Made by a program: the position numbers and the translations under genes | Assembly (NCBI GenBank): GCA_949357655.1 | Contig: CASHTG010000015.1 | Coordinates: 2,046,001-2,110,000 of the forward strand | DNA length: 64,000 nt | Origin: Parascedosporium putredinis | Lineage: Eukaryota > Ascomycota > Sordariomycetes > Microascales > Microascaceae | Reading direction: 5' to 3' | Notes under the pieces: model-generated | Database searches by the model: none | Seen by the model: only the letters and a program-made list of their open reading frames with translations | What the model was told of the DNA's origin: nothing | Part shown: positions 35,926-47,642 of the stretch, one piece after another | Numbering within the stretch: the first letter of the stretch is position 1 | Layout of the letters: every line of letters begins with the position of its first letter

Positions 35926-36714
35926 CCGGGGAGTTGTACGCCCTTGATCTACACACCGCGCCTCGCTCCGTTTCGTCTGTTTTACATGCATGCCGGCCAG
36001 CAAGGGCTTTTATCTCTCGAGATACACCAAATTCGGTGCTGCGCCTTTTTCTGCCTTTCCTCCCTTTTCGTTCTCTCAATCTTCTTGTCCTGCTTTTGCT
36101 TCCCCCTCTCTCCTCTCCTCTCACTGCTCCTTCTCTGGCTTCCTACATTCCTCGCTCATACATTGGCAAATCACCGCCCTTTTTGCATTTGCTACGCCCG
36201 TCCCTCCTCCTTTGTGGCACTGCTTGTTGTTTATCATTTCTTTTTTTTTCTTCTCGGCGGGATGAGTGGGAGTTGGGTTTGGGGAAGGAAGGGGAGGGGA
36301 ACGAGTCGAACTCTGCAGGCGTCGATGGAGACCTCCTGCAAAGCATTTTCTTGCGTCGTCAAACTAAAAAGGCGGATCTGTTTGTTGTTGAAGAAGCCAT
36401 ATAGCGAGTACATTGTCTTTTCTTTTCCATTCTTCTTTGAAATCATACCCTATCGAGTTGCTCATGACGCTCATATCCATGAATCCGATTCCTTCATACC
36501 CATCTATCACTTCAAAGCTTTATATGGAGGTCCTCTCGGGGTTATCACAAGATTACCGTAGCATTTTCATGGATATCTATCTACCGTAGTTATGAACACC
36601 CCAGCTCCAGCTCCCTCTATCGGTGTCCTTCGAGCCCCCTTTTTCGTTAGTTTTTTTTTTGGGTCCCCATTCCCTGTGGGATCCTTTTGTCCTCTTGTGG
36701 GTTCCTTTAGTCCT
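35926..36714. other. intergenic region between convergent genes
   Basis: Holds the 3' ends of the transcription factor and CCT4 genes. Strongly pyrimidine-rich (36040-36260). No gene seen. Confidence 0.5.
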
Positions 36715-38547
36715 CTACCTGCTGAGCGCAATATCATCAATGCGCAGAATCATCTTGACCGTTTCAGCCGCCAGCTCAATGGCGCTCGTGCTGACCAAAA
36801 GGGGTTGGAGTACGTTCTCCTTGGCAATATTGGAGTTGACGCCACCAGACTTGATACTGACACCCGCATTCTTCTCGCCCATCTCGTGCCTGTGACGCAG
36901 CTCGGTGACAACCTTGATGCTATTAAGGCCAGCATTTTCAGCCAGAGTGGTAGGAATCACTTCCAGAGCATCGGCGAATGCCTTGAAGCAGATAGCCTCG
37001 GCACCAGTAAGTGTCCTGGCCTGCTTGGAGAGTTGGGCCGCGATCTCGATCTCTGGGGCACCACCTCCAGCAATCAGTGCCTTCTTCTTCACCAAACACC
37101 TAACAACGCAGTGAGCATCGTGAAGACTTCGCTCAGCCTCATCGAGGATCAGTGAGTTGGCTCCTCGGACGACGACGGATACCGTCTTGCCGAGAGACCT
37201 GGTTCCGGTGACCTTGACCATGCGCGAACCGGAGGACTGGACCTCTTCGACTAGATCAGCGCTGCCGAGCTTGTCTTCGGTGAACGAGTCAATGTCCGCG
37301 ATAGGCTTGCACCCAGTAGACTTGCAGATGAACTCGACCTCGTCTCGTTCAATATCCTTCACGGCGAGGATGCCCAGCTTAGCCAAAAAGTGGAGAGAGA
37401 TCGTTGATAGCGTCCCTAAGGATGGACTTCTGGATAAGCAAGACATTGCACTTCGCCTTCTTAATCTTCTTCACAATGTTGAGGAGATACTGGCGCTCTT
37501 CCTTAACAATCTTGTCCATCTGCCTGTAATCGTTGACCGCGATAGTGTTTTCCATCTACACACTATTAGCATTTTCTCGAGGCACGTGAAGGAGCAAGTC
37601 AAGCTGGTCGAAGAACAGGAGGGAAGAGTGGGACCTCAACGTACATCGGGCTTGGGAGGGCTGAGCTGGAACTGGATGAGACCGATCCTCGCCTTCTCCA
37701 TCCTCGCGGGGCCACCACCGCTCTTTAGAACAGGCTGTTCTAATACGAGACCGTCGACGAGCTCGCTGTCTTCGATGGTACCGCCAACCTTTTGACGATC
37801 CGGATGTTTTTCAAGTCCACATTATCCGCCGTCTTGAGGTCTATCGTCTTGACAACGGAGTTCACGGCCATGGGCCCCAGGAGGCCAGAATACTGAGACA
37901 CGATCTTGGATGAGAGGGAGGTGTTGGCGGCTTGGAGGAGGGCGGCAGTATCGGTGAGTTGGATGGGCTGGGACATCTCATGCAGAATCTCGACTGAAGC
38001 TGCAGCTGCCCTTTGGAAAGATTCTGAGATGACTGAAGGGTGAATGCCCTTGTTGAGCAATCTGTCAGCAGCGCCGAGAAGACTTCCGCAAATGACTACG
38101 ACCGAGGTGGTTCCGTCACCAGCTTCGACGTCCTGGGCCGTGGAGAGGTTGACCAGCATCTTGGCTGTGGGGTGCAGGACCGACATGCTCTTCAGCATGG
38201 TGTTGCCGTCGTTCGTGATAATCGTCTCGCCTTTTCCGCTTCGAATCATCTTGTCCATGCCACGAGGGCCGAGAGAGGTGCGGATGGCATCGGCAACAGC
38301 TGGTGGGAGGAAGGGGCCGGTGTAAGTAAGGATTTGTGACAACGCTGGCTGGAGAAGGGTGGGTGGGTGTGAAATATACCTCGGGCCGCGACGATATTAG
38401 AAGATCGAACAGCGACGGGCTTCTCCTTATCCTACGGGTAGTAACTAAGGATTAGTAGCTATTTCGCGGGGAAGGGGGCGCGGGGGGTTCTCTACGCACC
38501 CTGAAAGTGGATTCACCACCACCTCCGGATTGTGTAACTGCCGACAT
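36715..38547 (-). CDS. CCT4: CCT chaperonin subunit delta (TCP-1 delta)
   Basis: One of eight subunits of the cytosolic CCT/TRiC chaperonin that folds actin, tubulin and WD40 proteins. Exons: 38500-38547, 38380-38433, 37645-38299, 36715-37555. Family marks: SVADAIRTSLGPRGMDKM-type start, GETIITNDGNTML, the ATP-site loop DVEAGDGTTSVVV, KSGGGPARMEKARIGLIQF, LLIQKSILRDAINDL, VVRGANSLILDEAERSLHDA, GGGAPEIEIAAQLS and the end ILRIDDIALSR, which single out the delta subunit. Three frame faults: exon 2 near 38397-38403 (one base short or two extra), one G missing at 37784-37785 and one CT unit missing at 37393-37400. With them the product is 533 codons plus stop. It shares a divergent promoter region with RPT1. 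Confidence 0.93.
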
Positions 38548-39333
38548 TTTTCTTCAGGGAAGGGGAGATTTATATGACGTAGAGGGAACGGCAGGAAAGA
38601 AGACGGCCGGACGATTAAGACGAGAGAAGAAGATTGGCGATATTATAGTAATCCTGACCCTGTCCCTAAAGCACCCAAGGCTGTTGCCTTCCTTCAGTAG
38701 CTCAGAAATAATTCTTCGGCGGGGCCCTCTTCCTCCACGTGACTGCGCGAGCTCATCGAGGGGCAGCAGTTCAATTAGTTCAAGGTTCTGGTGCTTTCTC
38801 TCAGTTGCCCTTTTGGCAGCTCAATGACTAGAACCGCCTGTGCGTTGGTGGGCTTGGACCAATCGTCACTAAGCAGGAATAAAATAGAGCAGTGCCAGTA
38901 TTACTGAGCTAAGAGTGGAGAGTATCTCTTCAGGCCCAATGTTATTACTAATGACATCGCCCACCCAACGCCCAACAAACCAGCGCTTTGATTGGCACGC
39001 GGTCGATGACTTATCCGCACCTTGGGACTCTATTTCTTCCAAATACAGACTAGCTCATTATCAGCCTCGCATACACTTGACCTTCAAGGCAGCTAGAACA
39101 TTACGAACATCACCGTTGCTCTTGACCTGTCCCTTGTCCGCCCCAATCCATCATCTCAAACAACAGCACCAGAATCCAGCGTTCCCGCCAACTAGTAGAT
39201 TCTCGACCACACTCTACACCAGCTCTCTCTTATCGGTTGCACAGAGCTTAGCGACTCTAGCTCTCCCTCTCATACCAACCCTCTCCTCACTTCAACGTCA
39301 GGTCGTAAGCTTCAAGCTTAGCAGCCAGCCACC
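38548..39333. promoter_or_regulatory. divergent promoter region of CCT4 and RPT1
   Basis: 786 bp between the two start codons. I looked for the yeast proteasome-associated element (GGTGGCAAA) and did not see a perfect copy on either strand. Confidence 0.5.
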
Positions 39334-40880
39334 ATGGTGTGTTCCTAACCTCGCCTGCCCCCCGCGCCTGCAACCCACCTCCGCGCTGCATTTCACGATA
39401 CTAACAAACTCCGAAGCCTTCGGCAACGGGTGCCAACTGGGAAAAGTACAAGAAGAACTTCGATGATGAAGAGATAGAAGAGAAGAAGATCACGCCTCTC
39501 ACCGATGAGTACGCATCCCCTCGTTGCCCGGTTCGATCGTTACCCCCGGATCTCACCAAACAGTCATTAACTTTCTACATCGATTAGGGACATCCAAGTT
39601 CTTAAAACATATGGCGCCGCCCCTACGGTGCTGCCATCAAGAAGCTCGAGCAACAAATAAAGGAGAAGCAGGCCAGCGTGGACGAGAAGATTGGAGTCAA
39701 GGTAATAGGCTGCCCGCTGCTGCAAAGTCTGTTTAATGGCCAAAATACAGAAGCTGACACTGTCGTAGGAATCAGATACCGGGCTTGCGCCGCCCCATCT
39801 TTGGGATGTGGCCGCCGATCGCCAGCGAATGTCAGAAGAACAGCCACTCCAAGTGGCGCGGTGTACCAAAATCATTGCCGACGATAAGGGCGACGAGTCG
39901 AAGAGCAAGTACGTTATCAACGTGAAACAAATTGCCAAGTTTGTCGTGCAGCTCGGAGAGAGGGTGTCCCCTACCGACATCGAAGAGGGCATGCGTGTCG
40001 GCGTTGATCGCAACAAGTATCAAATCATGCTACCTCTGCCGCCCAAGATCGACTCGAGCGTGACGATGATGACGGTTGAAGAGAAGCCCGATGTCACATA
40101 TGGCGATGTCGGAGGATGCAAGGAGCAAGTTGAGAAACTTCGCGAGGTTGTCGAAATGCCTCTGCTGTCCCCCGAGCGCTTCGTCAGCCTTGGTATCGAC
40201 CCTCCCAAGGGTGCCCTACTGTACGGCCCTCCTGGTACCGGCAAGACCCTCTGCGCCCGAGCCGTTGCCAACAGAACAGATGCCACATTCATTCGAGTCA
40301 TCGGCAGTGAGCTTGTCCAAAAATACGTTGGTGAGGGTGCACGCATGGTTCGCGAGCTCTTCGAGATGGCCAGGACCAAGAAAGCGTGCATCATCTTCTT
40401 TGACGAGATTGATGCCATCGGCGGAGCCCGATTTGACGATGGCGCCGGTGGTGACAATGAAGTGCAGAGGACCATGTTGGAGCTCATCACGCAACTGGAC
40501 GGTTTCGACGCTCGAGGAAACATCAAGGTCATGTTCGCCACCAACCGACCCTCCACCCTCGATCCCGCCCTCATGCGACCGGGACGTATCGACCGAAAGA
40601 TTGAGTTCTCCCTCCCCGACCTCGAGGGCCGCGCCAATATTCTCCGCATTCACGCCAAGAGTATGTCGGTGGAGCGTGACATTCGTTGGGAGCTCATCTC
40701 GCGCCTCTGTCCCAACGCTACGGGTGCCGAATTGAGGAGCGTATGCACCGAAGCGGGCATGTTCGCGATCCGAGCTAGGCGGAAGGTTGCCACGGAGAAG
40801 GACTTCCTCAGCGCCGTAGAGAAGGTGATCAAGGGAACCTGAAGTTCAACTCAACAGCGTCATACATGCAGTACAATTAA
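39334..40880 (+). CDS. RPT1: 26S proteasome regulatory AAA-ATPase RPT1
   Basis: One of six ATPases in the 19S base ring that unfolds substrates for the proteasome. Exons: 39334-39336 (the ATG alone), 39417-39508, 39588-39701, 39769-40880. The protein starts M-PSATGANWEKYKKNF, then the N-terminal coiled coil (KKLEQQIKEKQASVDEK), the OB domain (VVQLGERVSPTDIEEGMRVG) and the AAA domain with Walker A GPPGTGKT, Walker B IIFFDEIDAIG and arginine-finger region RPGRIDRKIEF. Identification as Rpt1 rests on LAPPHLWDVAADRQ and the C-terminus. One C is missing at 39620-39623 and one A at 40836-40837. As written the second truncates the protein at IKGT; with it the end becomes NLKFNSTASYMQYN with stop at 40880. 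Restored length 440 codons plus stop. Confidence 0.94.
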
Positions 40881-42030
40881 ACGAGTTTCATACATCGTTG
40901 GCGTCGTGACGGAGGGCTTGGATGCTGGGGTCATCTTTATTTACAGTCGAGGAGGGGAAGAGGAAGAGAAGGAAGGCATAGAGCTTGTATGAATACATTT
41001 ATAAACTGCCCTCTCGTCTTTGAACCAAAAGGGAGGTGAAAGCTTCGCTGGCAGAACTCTGAACGCAACTAGGCGCAAGGGAGCGAGCTGAAATAGAAAT
41101 CCAAAAGGTCATTTCCTCATCCAACACCAAGGTGGTATCGCAGGCCAACACGAACGAGACGACGCACCTAGCCAACTTAACTACGTAGGTGGATGCGTGT
41201 GTACGTGATACGGAATCGCCGGATACATGTAGCAACTGTTACCCGCTGACCAAATATGCTACTACTCGTTTCTTCTGAGAGAGGAAGTGAAGGCCGTATC
41301 AAAGTGAATATAATCAGCTCCTATAATGTTACTTGATTGCTATTGATACCTAATATAATACATGCCTAATCCTTCGCTAAAAACCGTATACCCGAGTCCC
41401 CATAGTTACGCGTGCATAGAGTGAACGCCCAGTCCTATTTCCCAATTCTTTGAAAGAAAGATGCGACCGTCCTAGCTCTGTATTGTAGAATGATGAGCAG
41501 CTTCGTCCCGTTAAAAGAGGCCAGCCCTAGGCGTATTCACGCCCAGCTCAGAAGTAGGACTTCCAAAGAGCCGGCGATACGCATTGTCGGGGGTGGAGGG
41601 AAAGGCAAGGGCGGGCTAAGCCTCCTGCCTCTTCGAAGTAGGGACGTAAAAGAAGAGACCCTCCGAGCCCATATAAACAAGTCCAGCAAGGGCATGACAG
41701 GAGAAAACCAAAAAAAAAAAAGAGAGAAAGTATAGTCAAAAAGAATAGAGGGGGTCGTAACTGCGGCCTCTTGCTACCATGAAGCCAGCTGCCAAATGCC
41801 ATACATCCATGAGAAACCCCTAACCATTACATGATATAACCCAGAACTCAATATTGCAAACCACTGCCTAAATGAAGATGACCTGAAGGAGGAAAAGTAA
41901 CAGGTTTGGAGGGAGCAAGGCTTGAAGACTCCGCTAAAAATATGCCAAAATGGAGGAAAAAGGAACGAGCAAGACAAAGGAAATGGCCACCTCAGGGGGC
42001 GGAAGGGGCAGTCCCAAGATCGTTTGGGAC
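40881..42030. other. intergenic region between convergent genes
   Basis: 3' sides of RPT1 and the minus-strand cysteine-rich gene. No gene seen; GA-rich near 40955-40975 and an A-run near 41708-41718. Confidence 0.5.
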
Positions 42031-43022
42031 TTAGGAGCCCTCCATGCGTGACAAGCACCCAAGACAGGCAATATCGCCGTCGGCGCCCATTTCCACGCAG
42101 CACCGGCTACACACGACGTTTCTGTGTCCACTAGCCGCCCAGCCGTCCTTGGAGTGGGCAACCTCCCCGTCGCGGTGATAGCCCCCTTGGGGAGGCACGT
42201 CGTCCATGTGAAAGGATCGAGAGAGAACCTCGTCCTCCGAGAGGACTCCTCTGGCATCCTCCAGCATGGACGCTTCGTTGTGGCGTGTGGATGGCCAGCC
42301 CCCGCACTCTCGTATGCAGACGAAGCACGTCCTATTCCCACACCCTTGACAATCCGCAAAGGAGTCGAGATCCGACTTTTTGTTGGGCGCCTATGACAGA
42401 TGTGGCATGGCGAGAGGGACGACCGAGGGGCGGGCGGCTGTCTCGCGGCGGTGGTGGTCGATCCGTTTGCATCTCTGTCAGCCAAGGCACCGAGAGGTGG
42501 CGATGGGGCTTTCGGGGTACGTCGACTTCGTTCGGGGCTGGCATCGCCTGACGCAACACGAGCTCGTTTGACAGACGGGAGGGGAAGGAATTTGCGGGTG
42601 GCGAGCTGCCATGTCTCGGGCGGGAGGGCGGCGAAGAGGGAGGAGTGGGCGGGTGCGTGCTGCAGGACGTCAAAGGTCGACTTGGGACATTCTAAAAGGG
42701 CAAAGGGCCGCGAAGAACAGGTCTGGGCGGTCTGCTCGGTATCGAAGTCGGCGTCCTCCCTTCTCCGTTTTTGCAGGATGGCAACGGCGACCGCCTGCTG
42801 GTCACCGATGGCATCCTGGAATGACGAGGGCTCTGCTACCCCAACTCCAAGCCCAAGATATTTCGAGATTGTCGAAGGACGGGGTAGAGAAGCCTAAATG
42901 CGCGAGAATGGGCACTGGGGGTGGCGGTTGCGTGCCAAAACCAGGCGGTTGCCGGGGTCGTGATTTGGTGTTTACTTGCAGAACGGATCGATGTGGTAGT
43001 CGGGCCACTCAAAGAGGGGACG
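42031..43022 (-). CDS. cysteine-rich, probably zinc-binding protein of unknown function (N-terminus unresolved)
   Basis: Not recognised. Two exons are proposed, 42976-43022 (RPLFEWPDYHIDPFCK) and 42031-42893; a first exon with the ATG must lie upstream but I cannot place it. The second exon starts ASLPRPSTISKYLGLGVGV, continues through SFQDAIGDQQAVAVAILQK, a basic RRREDAD stretch, SSLFAALPPETWQLATRKF, a Ser/Pro linker and then paired cysteines: CHICHRRP, CQGCGNRTCFVCIREC, VVCSRCCVEMG and CLGCLSRME. The pairing suggests a RING-like or other cross-brace zinc fold, but spacing fits no family I can name. Two single bases appear missing: A in the run 42377-42381 and a G at the exon junction 42893-42894. 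With these the larger exon is 288 codons including the stop. Confidence 0.65.
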
Positions 43023-43336
43023 CTGGAAGGGAAGATGGAAAAAAAAATGAAAAATTGTGTGCACGGCCGAGGACAGGAGTGAAGTGAGCCGATATGTCTT
43101 GGTAATCAAGGAAAGGGAAGATTAGAAGACCAAAATGAGTTGAGTCGGTGAGGAGTAGGAAAGCATGTGCACGCAGAGGTCGAGGATGTTGGAGGAGGAG
43201 GTGCGTGGTTTTACCAGTCCAGTGAGTTGGAGTGGACGGGTGCACTACAGATCTATGGATCCATTCACGGATGATTGCTGGGGTTGCTCGACTCGCCTCG
43301 AGTTGGCTGGTATGCTGTCGTGCGCGGTGTAGTGGA

Positions 43337-43363
43337 GTGTGTGTGTGTGTGTGTGTGTGTGTG
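43337..43363. repeat. (GT)n microsatellite
   Basis: 27 bp perfect GT run. Confidence 0.9.
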
Positions 43364-43593
43364 GATGCCCGGTTCCAGCAGATCAACCCGGTACCTTCCA
43401 GGGGTGATGCCTTAAGCAGGGGCCACCTAGGAGGGGATGGGCCGGGAAACGGCCAGCAAACTCCCGGTTCATTGGCGGGTGACCACCTAAACAACACAAA
43501 CAAGCCTAGCGCAGACCAGCAACTCGCTCCTGGGAGTGGCCCTTTCGGCCCATCAAATCAAGGGCGGACTTGAAATTGTTATCCAGACACTCA

Positions 43594-43929
43594 CTAAGTC
43601 TGGTGGTCCATCCGCCGACGCAGTGCTTCGTCGATTCTCTGATTCACCTTGACGGCCACCTCAGCGGGCCGAATCGCATTATAAACGGGGAGGGAAGACG
43701 GATGGGATGGATCAGTGGAATAACAGCTCACTCCATATCCAGATCCTAATAGCTCAAAGGTTGGACCTGTCGTTCTTCCCTGAGCGGCTGCCACCATCCC
43801 ACAAGTGTCAGCCGCTGAGCATCCATTCGTGGATATTGATGGTTCAATCCACGGTAGTTGCCCTTTGTTGAGTGAACCAGTCGGGCTGGAAGCGTTGAAG
43901 CCTGGAGTGAGCCTTCGTCTCTGCACCAT
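43594..43929 (-). CDS. doubtful small hypothetical protein
   Basis: An open frame of 111 codons from an ATG, with mixed, protein-like composition (STNGCSAADTCGMVAAAQG, IRPAEVAVKVNQRIDEALRRRM) and an amphipathic helical end. No motif, no partner exon and no signal peptide. It could be a real short gene, a fragment of a frameshifted one, or chance. Confidence 0.25.
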   Translation of the reverse strand: MVQRRRLTPGFNASSPTGSLNKGQLPWIEPSISTNGCSAADTCGMVAAAQGRTTGPTFELLGSGYGVSCYSTDPSHPSSLPVYNAIRPAEVAVKVNQRIDEALRRRMDHQT

Positions 43930-45350
43930 TCATCTTCCCACTTCTTCTCTTCCCCTGCCCTTCTGTAAAGCCGTCGCCAACCTACAAGTAGGCAAAGAGG
44001 TATTATTATTACTATATATATATGTATACAAATGAACAAAAAGAAGACATGGCAAGGTATGGCAAAAGGTGGGTTAAGACAATGCGCCAAGTACCTTGAA
44101 GGAAGAGGGGGAAACCATGCTCTCAGCGTATATCTAACAGGCACGGGTGAGGGAGGAGCTGGTCCTTCCCCGCAAGACGCCTGAGGGCTCACCCACACAC
44201 TCTCGCTCCCCTCCCTCCACGGTATGACGTCGATTGGATGGAGTGTGTCAACGTGTCTCCAGTGATGCGTACCGCCTATTTTGACTTGGCCTCAATGTGT
44301 TTGAAGTTCTACAAAATCAATATGGATGGCGAAAAAGATCTTGGTGGAACATGCCATGCCCAAGGGGCCCATCTCAATTGTGGTTGGCGAGGACACTGCT
44401 GCCCAGGGTAGAGCTACAAGTCTATCATCAATATCCGTAAGATATTCTGGCTCGGTAGTGACAGGCTTCTTTACTGCCGAGTTGTTTTCCTCTGGTGATT
44501 GTGAGCCACGGTACCTGAGATCAATCTATGCAGAGCGTGTAAGTCGCCCTCGCCAACGACGTGAGAGAGATCCATCCATGTATATACCAAGGTGGAAGAG
44601 CGTCCTACACTTATGGATCTTCAATATCCTTATACCCCAGTAGGATCTCAAGGGGCTTTCTCGTACTCACCACATTGTTCTTTATCGGATGCATCTGGTC
44701 TCATGTCCTAAATGATTCTCTCAAGTCTGCCAATGTACGAGGTAGATGGAGGTGCGCCGACCTCCGACCTCCAACGAGTAGATACGCCTAGCAAGCCTAC
44801 AGAACGAGGGTGCTGTTCCAGAACATACATGTACCAGACTACCGAATTCATCGCAGGATCCAGGAGCAGGCGGCCCTGGCCTTGATGGACCCTTGCTCCC
44901 TTGATCTTCCGTTGATTAGCCCGGCAGTTAATTAGAGGTCTTCCGAGTTCGTCGATCACCACCCGTACCACGTCACGCATGTTATCTTGATACCGAGGTA
45001 TACAGGGCGGCGATAGCTATCTGCATCCCTTCAGCCGTGGCGAGAGAAAGTGGGGGATCAAGGGGGAGGAAAGGCACCGCGGACAGCTGTGAAGAAGCAA
45101 ATACGGAAACAGAATTCACGAAACCAAGGTCTACTCCGTGTTTTAATGATGATGGTGATGGTGATGATGATGAAAGAAAAGGAAAAGATTTGTCTGATTT
45201 ACACTCTAACGTCTCCCAAAAGCCACCTTCCTCTTAGCCTGCTGCGTACATAAAAGAAACCGGGGATTCGACAAGATCCTTTTGTTGCTCCATAAGAGAG
45301 GAAGTGTATAGTATCACAAATATGTGCAGTGTGGGTCGGGATCAACCCCT

Positions 45351-46872
45351 CTAGTACCTGTAAGGGCGGGTGACCTTGGTCTCCTTGGGAGGGTCGTACA
45401 CAATCTTTCTCGACTTGAGCCATGCCCACTTGTACCGCTTCACCCAGATGCTGATAGAGAAGAGAACGGCTGTCGCGGCGAGAACCTTGATACCCATGCG
45501 TTTCCGGTCGTCCATCTCAGGCTCGGCGGCCCAGTTCAGGAATTCGACAACGTCCTTGGCCATCTGCGATGTCGTAGCCGGAGTCTCGTCCTCGTACTCA
45601 ACGAGGCCGTCGTAGAGGACACGAGCCATGGCGATACCGGTGCCGGGAAGTAAGGGTTGAAGTTCATGCCAGGAGCGAGGTTGACGCCCGCGGGGGCTCA
45701 TCGGGGTAACCGGTGAGGAGAGAGAAGATGTAGTTGCAGCCACCGTGGCGAGCCTTGACAATCAAGCTGAGATCGGGGGTAGGCACCGTTGTTGGCGAAT
45801 CGGGCGGCTTCCTCGTTCTTATAGGGATCGACCATGTAATCCGACAGCTTACCGGGACGCATGGGGATCTCGCCCTGCTCATCGGGCTCGTCGGGATACT
45901 CGTTCTCCTCGGCAAGAGCCTTGGCCTCGTTGACAGTAAGAACGGTACCAACAAGGGCGCGGTAAGGGACACGGCTAAGGGAGTGGCACGAAGCGCACAC
46001 CTCACGGTAAACCTGGAAACCTCGGCGGAGACTAGCGTTTGAAAAAGGTCACTGTTAATATGACGGTCCCCAGGTGCGCCACCAGCGGAGGGGAGGGAAC
46101 AATTATCAGGTTTGGGGGTACTCACGCCTGGTGATCGAAGGTCTTGGTCATCTTCTCATGCACCCAGGGATACTTGGTAGCATGGAGGCTGCGATATCAT
46201 ACAATGTTAGCACTCAGGAAGGCAAACCGGAAAAAGAAAAAGAAAAGAAAAAAGGCCAAGAAAATAGGTATCGATCCAGGTACACAATCGGATGGACAAG
46301 CAAGTGCCACCGAGTTCCATGGCCCTCAGACTCGATAGACAAGACGAGGTTGAAAGAAATCGTTGTCTGATCCATCCATTTTCGGGACACCATTCTCTTA
46401 TTTTGTGGCCAACTCTTGCGTAGTCAACGGAACAAAGGGGTCAAAACTAACCCTTCCTCAGCAGGGGTCATGGCGTGAGCCTCAGATCCATAGAGATGAT
46501 AGTACCAGGCGACGGAGCCCGCGGCAACAGCAGTCGAAGCAATAGCCGCAATGTTCAGTCGGGCGGCGTAAGAGTCGGAGTGGGCAGAAGTCGACGCGGC
46601 ACGCTACATTCGGAGAAAGAAGAAGAAAAAGTTGAATCAGCATGGTAGATCGATACAGAACAATTGCAGTATATATCAACGCATCAATTGATGCCTCCAA
46701 GATGTCCCTCGAGAGGGATATCTCTCGTTCCGTATGTCGTTGAAGGGGCCGACATCGTTCGCCATTGTCGGGTGGGTGGAAATCATGCCATGCATACCTT
46801 GGAAACGTTGGCCGCGCCATTTCTGGCACCGGCGAGGGTGCGCGTAGAGCGCAGGGCGGACCTCGCGAACAT
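45351..46872 (-). CDS. CYT1: cytochrome c1, heme protein of mitochondrial complex III
   Basis: Heme-c subunit of the ubiquinol-cytochrome c reductase in the inner mitochondrial membrane; passes electrons from the Rieske protein to cytochrome c. Exons: 46798-46872, 46452-46603, 46126-46188, 45351-46031. Order: Arg/Ala-rich import sequence (MFARSALRSTRTLAGARN), a hydrophobic sorting segment (NIAAIASTAVAAGSVAW), heme site CASCH in YREVCASCHSLSRV, MRPGKLSDYMVDPY, and the C-terminal membrane anchor VLAATAVLFSISIWVKRYKW. Four single bases appear missing: two Cs at 45775-45779 and 45782-45783 (restoring GALPPDLSLIVKARHGG), a C at 45692-45696 and a G at 45643-45644. Restored length is 324 codons plus stop, normal for the family. 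Confidence 0.94.
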
Positions 46873-47642
46873 GACTGAGAAGTAGAGTCGATTCCTAGTC
46901 GCCTGGGAAGGGCCCCGAGTGGGTATTAGAGGGCAATTGGCGTGATGGGAGAGCCTCGCTGAGGATTATGGGTATCGCAGGGTGGTCGACTTCGAGAGGT
47001 TTAAAAACGCCTGTCCGGAGCTGTGCTTGATGCTGAAGCACCGAATTCACCCGATGCTCATTGGCTCACGCCATTGGCCGCATGTCACGTGGAAATATGA
47101 ACTTTTCGGCTTGGTCAGACTACTTTGATTGGCCAGGAGATGCTCGGATATCACCAGTGGACATCTTTTTTGAGCCGAGTTTGAGCCTCTCGAATCTCGT
47201 CTCCTGCCACCAGCTGGCCAGCCAAGACTCGGTTCTCACAGCACTTCGCAGAGGATCCGGCACTCGGAACTGCCCGCTTGCATGTCACCACATAGCTGCT
47301 CAGTGTTCTCACAGAGGATGAATGAATTGAAGCGTTTAGGTAGGTTCAATATGTTTTTGGGTTCAATTTTTGATCATTTCCAAGGCGAGGTAACAAGAAA
47401 ACTTTTCTTCTTTTCCATTTCCCCTAGTTGTCGTTGGTTCTTCCTCACCGTTCGGTTGTTTTTACGTTTTTTTCACCACAGGGATATCACACATATATGG
47501 CGAGGTGAACTCTCATCCTGCCATCATTACAACCAAAAATTGCTCTTCCCCATATGTAGAGAGCCCATGCCTGGGCCTCCTTAAATTCTCCCTCGACGGG
47601 TCCACCCAATTTCTAATCTGCTCTAGAATCACGCTCGAGCTA
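46873..47642. other. intergenic region
   Basis: Upstream of CYT1 and downstream of the DAHP synthase gene. No gene seen. Confidence 0.5.

Larger units (their letters stand above)
43023..45350. other. mostly non-coding region
   Basis: 2.3 kb with the leader of the cysteine-rich gene, a (GT)n run and one weak minus-strand reading frame at 43594-43929 (separate entry). Confidence 0.5.

Noticed and set aside
36000..36560. Overlapping hydrophobic frames suggesting a membrane protein
   Set aside because: Produced by a pyrimidine-rich 3' region read as Phe/Leu/Ser; no consistent frame.
44326..44643. 105-codon plus-strand frame starting MAKKILVEH
   Set aside because: No domain, unusual composition toward the end, no neighbouring exon; kept as non-coding.
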